From: Whitmania pigra
Lineage: Eukaryota > Annelida > Clitellata > Hirudinida > Haemopidae
DNA: 64,000 nt
Direction: 5' to 3'
Assembly (NCBI GenBank): GCA_021613335.1
Contig: JAJTWR010000332.1
Location: forward strand, 477,001 to 541,000
The notes below the pieces were generated by a model, which made no database searches, was not told the origin of the DNA, and was given only the letters and a program-made list of their open reading frames with translations. The translations under genes were made by a program, and so were the position numbers. Each line of letters opens with the position of its first letter. Position 1 is the stretch's first letter. Positions 42,047 to 51,572 of this stretch are shown piece after piece.

Positions 42047-42107
42047 TTATATAGACTCCTGTCAATGCATGCATCGCATGCATGTGCACGCCCACTACAT
42101 TACGTCA
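42047..42107 (-). promoter_or_regulatory. Promoter of orphan gene copy 1
   Basis: On the minus strand TATATAA (42053-42047) lies about 107 bp upstream of the ATG, and a CRE-like TGACGTAA (42107-42100) about 50 bp further up. Between them ATGCAT/GCATGC palindromes recur. An identical arrangement precedes copy 2. Confidence 0.6.
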
Positions 42108-42261
42108 AGCGCATGCACCCAAGCTACTCCATAGACATAGCAAAAGCGGGCACAATTTTTGATATTAAAACAAAACGCGGTTAATTTTTATTTATTTATT
42201 TATTCAATCTTAAAGTATGAAAAACATATTTATTATTTTATTAGCAATCTGCTCCGAATGA

Positions 42262-42529
42262 TCAGCACAAAGCTTTCTTCGCAAGAAACTGCGCAAAAAA
42301 CTCTGCCGTGCATTTCAACTTCTGGCTTTGACTATCGCTGACGATAATCTTTCTTAGAGATTTCTTCGCCAGTGTTGCTGAGGGCTGGATGTTTTCATTT
42401 ATTTTTAATTTTAATCGGATAACGGGATGGGGTGGTGGTGGCGGCAGAGCAGGCTGCGCAGGCTTTTGAGCAACGGAGCCTCCAATGGTGTTTTCAGTCA
42501 AGTAAAAGATTGACGGTGCTCCGTTACTG
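42262..42529 (-). CDS. Proline-rich terminal exon, copy 1 (orphaned)
   Basis: An open frame of about 88 codons reading NGAPSIFYLTENTIGGSVAQ, then a PPPPPHPVIRLKLKI segment, ending FFAQFLAKKALC. The frame has no ATG; it may begin at an acceptor-like GGGCAG at about 42526-42531 (minus). Stop at 42262, followed by AATAAA-type signals (42180-42240). It looks like the last exon of a gene. In this copy the Copia 5' LTR begins five bases upstream, so any upstream exons are cut off or far away. Family unknown. Confidence 0.45.
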
Positions 42530-42534
42530 CCCAC
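42530..42534 (+). repeat. Copia target-site duplication (left)
   Basis: CCCAC immediately before the 5' LTR; repeated at 47055-47059 after the 3' LTR. Confidence 0.9.
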
Positions 42535-42718
42535 TGTTGGAATAGCGACATCAATGTTTTTATTATGTTAATGTTCTCTAGTTGTGACCTAGTCATGCTG
42601 TGGAGATATATATAGTTCCTTTGTTACATGTTTAGAGTTCTAAGCTTTTGTTCTCTAGTCGCCATTGTGTTGTTGAGCTTCTACTGGTTTGTTGATTAAA
42701 CAACGTTTTATTTTATCA
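42535..42718 (+). repeat. Copia 5' LTR
   Basis: 184 bp, with a GATATATATAG promoter-like core in the middle; identical by eye to the 3' LTR. Confidence 0.95.
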
Positions 42719-42734
42719 GGTTATGGGCCCAGTA
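42719..42734 (+). other. Copia primer binding site (half-tRNA iMet)
   Basis: GGTTATGGGCCCAG directly after the LTR is complementary to the anticodon stem-loop of initiator methionine tRNA rather than to a tRNA 3' end. Confidence 0.8.
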
Positions 42735-42890
42735 TAGCCCAACAGTTAAAGCTAATCAGTAACAAAAGTTTTGCGACTTAATAGGTTCGGTAAATCGATA
42801 GAAGTTTCGATAGACCTATGTTTTATCATTAGCTATAACGTGCGTTGATAGTTAATAAGTAAGTCGTGTGTTATCTGATAGCTGTAAACA

Positions 42891-45284
42891 ATGGCGGAAT
42901 CGAATGATAACAAGTACACAGTTGCAAAGTTGAACAATTCAAACTACCAAGTTTGGAAGTTTAAAGTAAAGATGTTATTGATTCGAGAAAACACTTGGTC
43001 GGTTGTGCAAGATGAAATTCCTAATCCGGTCCCGGAAGGATGGACAAGAAAAGATGAAAAAGCACAATGTACAATTTCGCTGACTGTTGAAGACAACCAG
43101 TTAATTCATATCTGCAACTGCAACAGTGCGAAAGACATGTGGTCAGAATTGCAAAAAGTGCATGAAAGATCGAATCTCAGCAGTAAAATGTATCTTCGAA
43201 AGAAACTTTACAAGATAAGGCTACAAAAAGATCAAAACATGCAAGAGTACATCAGTTCTACATTACAACTTGTTGAAGAACTTCGTGGTGTCGGTGAAGA
43301 AGTAACTGATCAACAAATAGCAACTCTTTTGCTGTGTGGTCTACCAGATGAATATGAAACATTAATAACAGCTCTAGAAGCTAGAGAAGAAGATGAACTC
43401 ACTCTAGAATATGTTAAAAACAAGCTTGTTGATGCATACAAAAGAAAGAAAGATTGTGATGCTGACTCAACTGAATCCAAAACAGAAACAGCTTTGTACT
43501 CAGGTAACTTCAGATCAAGTAATCAAATGAACAATCGTTATGAAAAACAAAGTAAAGAACAAGAAACAAGAACTTGTTTTGTGTGCAAGAAACCAGGACA
43601 TTTGAAAAAGAACTGTCGTGTGTGGAAAGCAAGACAAGAGCAAAATCGTGGCGAGCAACCAAAGTCAAGACACAAAGTGAAAAGTGCTTTGACAGTCGAA
43701 CTGACTGGATCAGAGGATGATGACGACAGTCATGGTTGTTTCACAACTGGTATTAGTACAACAACAAGTGACTGGTTCATAGACTCTGGAGCCACGACAC
43801 ATATGACCAACAACCTGAATTTCTTCACAGTGCTTGATCAGACAAAGACTGATAAAATCTACTTTGCAAACGGTTCATCAATTAATGCTGATGGAATAGG
43901 TGATGGTTACCTAAACTGTTTGTTAAAAGATGGTAAAATACATAGAGTTAAAATCAAAAGTGTCTTGTATGTGCCAACCTTAACTGGCAGTCTATTATCA
44001 GTAAAGAAACTGACAAGTGAAAATAGAAAAGTAGAGTTTGCTGGAAATCAGTGTTTTATAAAAGACAACAATAGAATATTAGCAGTTGGAAAGCTTGATT
44101 GTGGTCTTTATAAGCTATCATGTAAGAATGATTCAACATTTGCTTGTGTGGCTAAGTCTGAAGTAAAGCATCAGGAATGCATTCATTTGTGGCACAGACG
44201 CTTAGGGCATCGGGATCCAAATGCCATAAAACGAATCATTACAGAAGAAATTGCCACAGGAATTCACATTAATGGGTGTAGTGTGATGATGAAATGTGAT
44301 CATTGTATAAAGGGTAAATCTACACTGAAATCATATCCCAAGATGAGTGAACACTGCTCAAAGCAACCACTAGACCTGATTCATAGTGATGTATGTGGTC
44401 CAATGAAAACACAAACACCTGGAAAGAACAAATATATGGTGACATTTATTGATGACTACTCACGCTACACAATATGCTATCTCATTAAGAAGAAGGATGA
44501 AGTAGCAGACAAATATCGAGAATTTGTTGCAGAAGTGAGTAATAAATTTCAAAGAAAACCAAAAGTTTTAAGGTCTGACAATGGTGGTGAATATACTGGA
44601 AATAAGCAAATTGCTTATCTGAAGCAGGAAGGCATTCGTCTGCAAACAAGTGCACCATACTCTCCAGCCCAGAATGGAGTAGCAGAACGGAAGAATCGAT
44701 CTATTGTTGAAATGGCAAAGTGCATGTTATTAGATGCTGGATTGTCACAACAATATTGGGGTGAAGCAGTAATGACAGCAGTGTATTTGCAAAACAGATT
44801 ACCGACAACAGCAACGAACAAGTCTCCTTTTGAATTATGGAATGGAGAAAAGCCAGATTTGTCCCACATTAGAATATTTGGTTGCAAAGCATTTGCATAC
44901 ATTCCAAAAGAAAAGAGATCAAAATTTGATGATCGTGCAACTGAAGCAGTTCTTGTAGGATACAGCGAACAATCAAAAGCATATAGATTGTTGTTACCAG
45001 ATTCAAACAGAATTATTATTAGCCGAAGTGTGACATTTGTTGAAGATGAGTCAAATAGTGGAATGAGAACAGTACAACAGATGATTCCTGATGGAACAAA
45101 TGAAGAAATGCACCCTGCTATAAATGAAAATGATGAAATCAAAATACAAGTTCCTTCAGAAGATATTGAAGACAAGATTGAAAATAATGGTAACATTGAA
45201 AAAGAAATCAATCAACCCAGACGATCTACTAGAAGTAATAAAGGTGTTCCACGCAAAACGGCTATCATTGATGGTACAAAATGA
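42891..45284 (+). CDS. Copia gag-protease-integrase
   Basis: A 797-residue frame. Gag (about residues 1-200) starts MAESNDNKYTVAKLNNSNYQ; a zinc knuckle CFVCKKPGHLKKNC lies near 228-242; the aspartic protease DWFIDSGATTHM near 298; the integrase zinc region HLWHRRLGH..CDHC near 431-475; and the DDE core with SDVCGPM, DDYSRY and SDNGGEYTG near 500-565. It ends with the usual Copia RRSTRSNKG linker just before RT, at an AAA TGA stop (45282-45284). The next pol domain continues in the +1 frame. No internal stops, consistent with a young copy. Confidence 0.92.
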   Translation: MAESNDNKYTVAKLNNSNYQVWKFKVKMLLIRENTWSVVQDEIPNPVPEGWTRKDEKAQCTISLTVEDNQLIHICNCNSAKDMWSELQKVHERSNLSSKMYLRKKLYKIRLQKDQNMQEYISSTLQLVEELRGVGEEVTDQQIATLLLCGLPDEYETLITALEAREEDELTLEYVKNKLVDAYKRKKDCDADSTESKTETALYSGNFRSSNQMNNRYEKQSKEQETRTCFVCKKPGHLKKNCRVWKARQEQNRGEQPKSRHKVKSALTVELTGSEDDDDSHGCFTTGISTTTSDWFIDSGATTHMTNNLNFFTVLDQTKTDKIYFANGSSINADGIGDGYLNCLLKDGKIHRVKIKSVLYVPTLTGSLLSVKKLTSENRKVEFAGNQCFIKDNNRILAVGKLDCGLYKLSCKNDSTFACVAKSEVKHQECIHLWHRRLGHRDPNAIKRIITEEIATGIHINGCSVMMKCDHCIKGKSTLKSYPKMSEHCSKQPLDLIHSDVCGPMKTQTPGKNKYMVTFIDDYSRYTICYLIKKKDEVADKYREFVAEVSNKFQRKPKVLRSDNGGEYTGNKQIAYLKQEGIRLQTSAPYSPAQNGVAERKNRSIVEMAKCMLLDAGLSQQYWGEAVMTAVYLQNRLPTTATNKSPFELWNGEKPDLSHIRIFGCKAFAYIPKEKRSKFDDRATEAVLVGYSEQSKAYRLLLPDSNRIIISRSVTFVEDESNSGMRTVQQMIPDGTNEEMHPAINENDEIKIQVPSEDIEDKIENNGNIEKEINQPRRSTRSNKGVPRKTAIIDGTK

Positions 45285-46848
45285 AGTCAAGAAAGAACCA
45301 TCATCATGGAAAGAAATGACACTGTTACCAGAAAAAGAACAGAAAAATTGGATGAAAGCAGCAGAAGAAGAAATGAATTCTCACAATGATAATAAAACTT
45401 GGATATTGTGTGATCTCCCTGCTAATAAGAAAGCAATAGATTGTAAGTGGGTGTTCAAGCTAAAACATGACGTTGAAAGCAATGCACATAGGCATAAAGC
45501 ACGACTTGTAGCAAAAGGATTTACTCAAAGGTTTGGTGAAGACTTTGACGATACATTTGCTCCAGTCGCCAGGCATACCACATTAAGAACGCTTCTAACA
45601 GTTGCTGCATCAAAGAAAATGCAAGTAAATCACTATGATGTCAAAACAGCATTTCTGAATGGACAAATTGATGAAGAGCTGTATATGAAGCAACCAGAAG
45701 GCTTTATTAAACCAGGTGAAGAACACAAAGTATGTCAAATAAAGAAAGCGCTCTATGGTCTAAAACAATCAGCAAGAAGCTGGAATCAGAAAATTGATTC
45801 AATTCTCAAGATGAATGGATTCAAGCAAAGTAAAGCTGATTTGTGTCTGTATACAAAGAAATATGATGATAACTTTGCGTTTATATTATTGTATGTTGAT
45901 GATTTACTGATATGTGGTAACTCAGAAATAATCAAGAAAACTGCAAGCATGCTGAATCAACATTTTGAGATTAAGAATCTTGGAGAAGTAAGCCTGTACC
46001 TAGGTATTCAAATTGAAAGAGATAAAGATGGTAGTTTCTTGTTATCCCAGAACAGCAAAATTCAAGATGTTATTTCTGAATTTGGGTTAACTGATGCAAA
46101 AGGAATTGCAACACCAATGCATGCAGATTACTTAAATATCACAGAAGATGAAAATTTGCTTCCTTCAAATGAACAGTATCAAAAGGCAGTGGGGGCTTTA
46201 CTCTACATAGCTACCACTACAAGACCAGATATTGCCGCTGCAATTTCTATTCTATGCCGCAGAGTCAGTACCCCTCGTCAGTGTGATTGGACTGCAGTAA
46301 AAAGAGTAATCAGATATTTGAAAGAGACAATAGAATTGAAATTAAAACTGAAGGCAGTTGAAGACTCACAACTGATTCTTACAGGGTACGTAGATGCAGA
46401 TTGGGCAGGTGATAAATCAGATCGCAAATCAACCAGCGGATACCTGTTCAAACTCGGAGAAGGAATAATTTCATGGCAGTCAAAGAAACAAACATCAGTA
46501 GCTCTGTCATCAACAGAAGCAGAATACATCGCCGCTGCTTTGGCAAGCCAGGAGTTAGTTTGGTTAAGACAGCTTCTCTCTGATCTGTGTGTGCCATGTA
46601 CTCAGTCAACTTCATTGTATGAAGACAACCAAGGATGCATAAAAATTGCATGCAATGAGAAAGTCAGTGCACGAACAAAGCACATAGATGTTCGACATCA
46701 TCATCTTCGTGATTTGCAATTTCGTGATGTCTTGAACTTGAAGTATTGTGCTAGTGATCAAATGCTTGCTGACATTATGACTAAACCGCTTACAAAGGAC
46801 AAGTTTTGTAACATTATTGGTATGATTGGTTTGCACATTGAGAACTGA
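45263..46848 (+). CDS. Copia reverse transcriptase and RNase H
   Basis: The frame is open from before 45124 (it overlaps the upstream frame), but similarity to RT begins around the MVQNEVKKEP segment near 45270. RT motifs: CKWVFKLKHD, FAPVARHTTLRTLL, YDVKTAFLNG, LYGLKQSARSW and LLYVDDLLICG; then NLGEVSLYLGIQI. RNase H motifs: GYVDADWAGD, STEAEYIAAA, EDNQGCI and RTKHIDVRHH. The stop at 46848 lies 22 bp before the 3' LTR. The domain set looks complete. Confidence 0.92.
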
Positions 46849-46870
46849 AGGTATTGCTGTCGAGTGGGGG

Positions 46871-47054
46871 TGTTGGAATAGCGACATCAATGTTTTTATT
46901 ATGTTAATGTTCTCTAGTTGTGACCTAGTCATGCTGTGGAGATATATATAGTTCCTTTGTTACATGTTTAGAGTTCTAAGCTTTTGTTCTCTAGTCGCCA
47001 TTGTGTTGTTGAGCTTCTACTGGTTTGTTGATTAAACAACGTTTTATTTTATCA
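46871..47054 (+). repeat. Copia 3' LTR
   Basis: 184 bp, same sequence as the 5' LTR; followed by the target duplication CCCAC at 47055-47059. Confidence 0.95.
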
Positions 47055-47738
47055 CCCACAAGCCTTTTAGTATTTCCATTGGCCTCATTGCCCGGCATCC
47101 TTATCGTGAACTTTGGACGTACTTTAGGTATTTTGATGTTTTCACAAGTATCGAGGGCATCACCCACAGATAAAAATAGGTCATCCATTTCCTCATCAGT
47201 CATTACTGTTTCGACAGATTTCGTCTCGTCTTTACAAGAATCGAGGGCATCACCCACAGATAAAAATAGGTCATCCAATTCCTCATCAGTCATTACTGTT
47301 TCGACAGACTTCGTCTCGTCTTTACAAGAATCGAGGGCATCACCCACAGATAAAAATAGGTCATCCAATTCCTCCTCATCATTAATTTCTTCCGTCGACA
47401 GATTTGTTCTCGGTGCTTCCAGATTCATTGGTTTCAGATGAACCGAGGTGAACCCATATAGATTCAAGTTGGTTTTCGAATTCATCGTCTGACAAAACCC
47501 CTCCGTTCACTCCATCATCGATCCTCCGTCTTTTTGCATCGCGCAGAGGTGAGGAATTTACTCTTTTCCTCGAACTCGAACTATTGCTGTCGAGGAAGTC
47601 CGAGTCAAACCAGGATGTCATCGGCTCATATTCGAATGTCTTAACATTGGGCAGTACGACGTCATTTTCGTCGGAATATTCGTCGATCGCGTGACAGCCC
47701 ATTAATTCTATATCCCTCATAAACTTATCGAAATCCAT
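46991..47738 (-). pseudogene. Acidic orphan protein, copy 2 (frameshifted)
   Basis: A second copy of the gene at 41940-41332. It starts at the same MDFDKF with the same promoter and is nearly identical for the first ~117 codons. One extra A in the GTCGACGGA..GAAATTAATG segment near 47390 shifts the frame, and translation stops at 47382. The other frame stays open and carries three acidic DDLFLSVGDALD units instead of two, then runs through the duplication junction into the Copia 3' LTR. So this copy has lost the native C-terminus. An extended frame upstream of the ATG is not expected to be translated from the TATA-proximal start. Confidence 0.7.
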
Positions 47739-47842
47739 TTTAGAAGAAAATGCCGATTTATATCTGCTCAGAGAAACGACTTGAGAGCTCGCGCCAGGAG
47801 GAGGTGCAAACGAGAAATGACATAATCGAGCGTATTCTGGCC

Positions 47843-47903
47843 TTATATAGACTCCTGTCAATGCATGCATCGCATGCATGTGCACGCCCACTACATTACG
47901 TCA
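47843..47903 (-). promoter_or_regulatory. Promoter of orphan gene copy 2
   Basis: Same TATATAA (47849-47843) and TGACGTAA (47903-47896) pair as copy 1, with the same ATGCAT-rich spacer. Confidence 0.55.
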
Positions 47904-47999
47904 AGCGCATGCACCCAAGCTACTCCATAGACATAGCAAAAGCGGGCACAATTTTTGATATTAAAACAAAACGCGGTTAATTTTTATTTATTTATTTAT

Positions 48000-48127
48000 T
48001 CAATCTTAAAGTATGAAAAACATATTTATTATTTTATTAGCAATCTGCTCCGAATGATCCTTATCAATCCAATCTTAAAGTATGAAAAACATATTTATTA
48101 TTTTATTAGCAATCTGCTCCGAATGAT
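48000..48127 (+). repeat. 59-bp local tandem repeat in duplicated unit 2
   Basis: A segment starting CAATCTTAAAGTATG and ending TGCTCCGAATGATC occurs twice, separated by CTTATCAATC; unit 1 has it once. Confidence 0.85.
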
Positions 48128-48394
48128 CAGCACAAAGCTTTCTTCGCAAGAAACTGCGCAAAAAACTCTGCCGTGCATTTCAACTTCTGGCTTTGACTAT
48201 CGCTGACGATAATCTTTCTTAGAGATTTCTTCGCCAGTGTTGCTGAGGGCTGGATGTTTTCCTTTATTTTTAATTTTAATCGGATAACGGGATGGGGTGG
48301 TGGTGGCGGCAGATCAGGCTGCACAGGCTTTTGAGCAACGGAGCCTCCAATGGTGTTTTCAGTCAAGTAAAAGATTGACGGTTCTCCGTTACTG
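48127..48394 (-). CDS. Proline-rich terminal exon, copy 2
   Basis: The counterpart of 42529-42262 with four or five substitutions (for example one Ala to Val and one Asn to Lys). Its upstream (higher-coordinate) flank is unbroken, with an acceptor-like GGGCAG at about 48391-48396 after a T/A-rich tract. I could not identify upstream exons. Function unknown. Confidence 0.45.
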
Positions 48395-48399
48395 CCCAC

Positions 48400-49184
48400 A
48401 AGCCTTTTGATACGTTTATATATAAATATAATTTTTGGTATATGTTATATATATTTTAAATTGTTATGCTTTTGTGCAATTTTATTCCTTGACGTGTGCT
48501 TGCTTGCACATCCTCCTTATTATATTACATCATATTGCGATTATTAATTTAAATTAGTTGTTATTTTTTTATGTTAATTGAAAGCAAATTCAGTTCAACA
48601 AGCTCTAATCATACATAATTAAATTCATAATTTTATTAATAATTAATAAAAAAAAAAGTGAATATGATAATGAAATTTCACGAACTACAAAATATGAAAT
48701 TCAATTTAATTAATTTGAAGCCATCAGAATGAAATAAGTTATTGCTTGAAGTCAAAATTACGAATAATGAAACTTAGAAGTCATCGTAAATTACTGGAGT
48801 AAACTTCACGTGCACACTGCACAGTTCCATATAAAAGCTGATGATGTCGTCGCAGAATTCATCGTGTCAAGCTCGAGGTGAGGTGCTTTAAAATAAAGTT
48901 CCTATTGTTAAAACTTTTAATTATATTATTATGATTTTAATTTTAAATAATGTGATTCTAATTTTGATTATTATTATTTTATGTACTTGTTAGTTTACTA
49001 TCACAATCGATTAAGCACAAAAAAAAAAATTAAATGGATCATTTAATATCAATTGAAAATTATCTCAATAATTTCCTTGCATTTTGTAAATTGCTGACAA
49101 TTTATTTTGTCAAGTATTTAATTACATTTGCATCTTATTTATTATTAATAATACTAATAAATAGAATTTCAGTTACACGAACAC
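48400..49184. other. Intergenic region upstream of sialin-like gene
   Basis: A+T-rich; presumably includes the promoter and 5' UTR of the SLC17 gene. Nothing else recognisable. Confidence 0.5.
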
Positions 49185-51528
49185 ATGATGCGGAGTATCA
49201 ACAACACGTCTTTAAACAGCAACGGCAACAATAGCAGCACCAAGAATAACAACATTTCCAATGAACACAGTTCTGTAGAAGTTGAGAATGCACAAGAGCT
49301 TTCAAATGGAAGTAAATATTGCATTCTTTCACATTTCTTGCATATAAAAAACGCTGCATAACGTAATAAATATTTAATATTATTATTTTGTTACAATATT
49401 TACATTGACAATGAAATTTTATCTTTCTTTATGTATGTTAAGTTTTTGTTTGCATTCAATAAAATAACATCTTAACCAATCCCCAGAGCATCCGACTGTT
49501 GAAAGTTCCTTTTTGTAATTACAAAGCATGCGTTAATAAATTAAATTAAAAATAAATAATAATAATTAATATGTTATAATGACTTGCATATTTATAAAAT
49601 TAGTAGGTAGTAGTTTTTGGTGTAAAATGTTTCGCGCCTAATCATGAAATACTTGGAACGTTTTAGTACGTCAGAAGTTAAAATGGTTGAAAAGTATACA
49701 AAACAATGGCAGCGAATATGTTGGTACAGATTACAAATTCTATTTAACCTCTTCCTCGAATATTACGTTAAAAATTAATGATAATTACCTTCGAGCGAAC
49801 AAATTGATTTGTATTTCAAGTTCAATCCTCAAAAATACTCTTTTAGCTTCACAATGATTCCGCGACATGAATAATGAGGCCAATTCTTTGCGTCTCAACG
49901 AAATTTCACGGCTCCAATTCACCTTTGAACATTTTTCAAGGATTTCTGTGACATTTCGTGTTCATAACTTTGGAATCTCTCATCGAGTTGTTCATTTCAC
50001 CTGTGTTTTCTTTCAAATTTTTGTGAAAGATTAGTCATTCGATGGTATCTTGTAAACAATTTGTTTATTTGAATTCGTTAGTTAAGTATCCAATAAAATT
50101 TTATTCGTTTTGAAGACTCATCAGGTCTTACAGATGTCCGATGGTACAAGTCAGCCAGAACTTGCACTGCCTTCATGTCCGCCCTCGGATACACTTTTTT
50201 CTACCTTCTCAGAGTTAATCTGAGTCTTGCCATGGTCTTTATGGTGTCCGACCAACAACCAGCCGTGACCAAATTACCAGGCGACAGTCGAATGTCAACG
50301 AGGAATCGCACAGATGTTTCGAAATTTGTCATCAATAACTCTACTTTGTTCGTCAACCATTCATTTGTCCAATCGTCCTCAGCAACGAAGGAGCCTACTT
50401 CTTCCATCGACGAAATTGCGGTCGACTTCATCAATGCTACTTTTTCCTTGCCTGAGCATCCTCGTACAACCACAGCTCATCAATCCACCTTGCAAAAGGA
50501 GTTGTCCGAAAGAATTGAAGACGAATGTAGTGACGTAACCTTGACGAACGAAGGTCACGAAAGGAAATATAAAGTGAGACGATGCTGGTTTCATGTGTTT
50601 ATCTTTTAAATTAACATTTAAATTAATTTAAAAAATTAACATTTAAATTAAAATTAATATTTAAATTAATTTAAAAAATCAACTTTTTGAATAAACTAAT
50701 TTATTTAAATTTAAATTAATTTTTAGTTAACTTGACATCGAAAAATAATTAGGCATCGCAAGTTAATAAATTAATAACTATAATAATAATTATAAAGTTA
50801 ATAAAAAATAATTAGTATTTCATTATACGTGTTGATTACAACTGATTTAAAATGCCTACCGGGGTTTGCAATCGGAATTTGTATGGTGACTATATAATTC
50901 ACTAGAAGTTTATTATTATATATTATTAGACCTTATAACCTAACATAACTCATCAATTAATTTTTTGTACTTCAAAGAATTGAACAATTACTTCATTGAC
51001 TCAGTTTTGTTAAAATCGTTCCCGCTTGACATAACTAGATGAATTTGTGTGCGCTCACTTGGCTTTCTGTTGATTTTCTGACAATTGATTACAATTTCCT
51101 AAACGTGGTGAATAAAGTTGTTGAAATGATTTTCATTAATTTATCATCACGATGGTGGTATTTGATGTAATGGCAATAATGCCGAATAAATAAGTAATCT
51201 TTTTTTGTATTTGTATTTAGCCGACTTTTTGAGTGCCTTAGATATCCGAACAAGATGTGAAGGCATTTCTTAATCGATCCACCATTTATATAGCGACACT
51301 ATCCGAGGGCGCTCCATGGCGGTGCGAGCTGGGTTGCGAACACGATATGTAACGACTGTCGCTTCCACCGCCGTTCGCAGGCACGCAACCCTCTACGCCA
51401 ACTCGCATGCCAACCAAGACCCTGAGATTAAGAGTCTCATGCTCTTATCATAAACTTATTTAATATTATTATTATTAATTATTATTATTATTATTAATTA
51501 TTATTATTATTAATTATTATTATTATTA

Positions 51529-51572
<44 letters not shown>

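Larger units (their letters stand above)
42535..47054 (+). mobile_element. Copia LTR retrotransposon, 4.5 kb, recent insertion
   Basis: The 184-bp LTRs (42535-42718 and 46871-47054) appear identical, begin TGTTGG, end TATCA, and are flanked by a 5-bp duplication CCCAC. The primer site GGTTATGGGCCCAG follows the 5' LTR and matches the anticodon arm of initiator tRNA-Met, the half-tRNA priming known for Drosophila copia. A G-rich tract precedes the 3' LTR. Two long frames cover gag-protease-integrase and RT-RNase H. It has inserted at the junction of a tandem gene duplication. Confidence 0.95.

Noticed and set aside
44615..46932. Minus-strand open frames across the Copia element
   Set aside because: Antisense shadows of integrase and RT.
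47739..47891. N-terminal extension of orphan copy 2 upstream of MDFDKF
   Set aside because: It crosses the TATA box and the expected start site, and is absent from copy 1, where the frame is broken.
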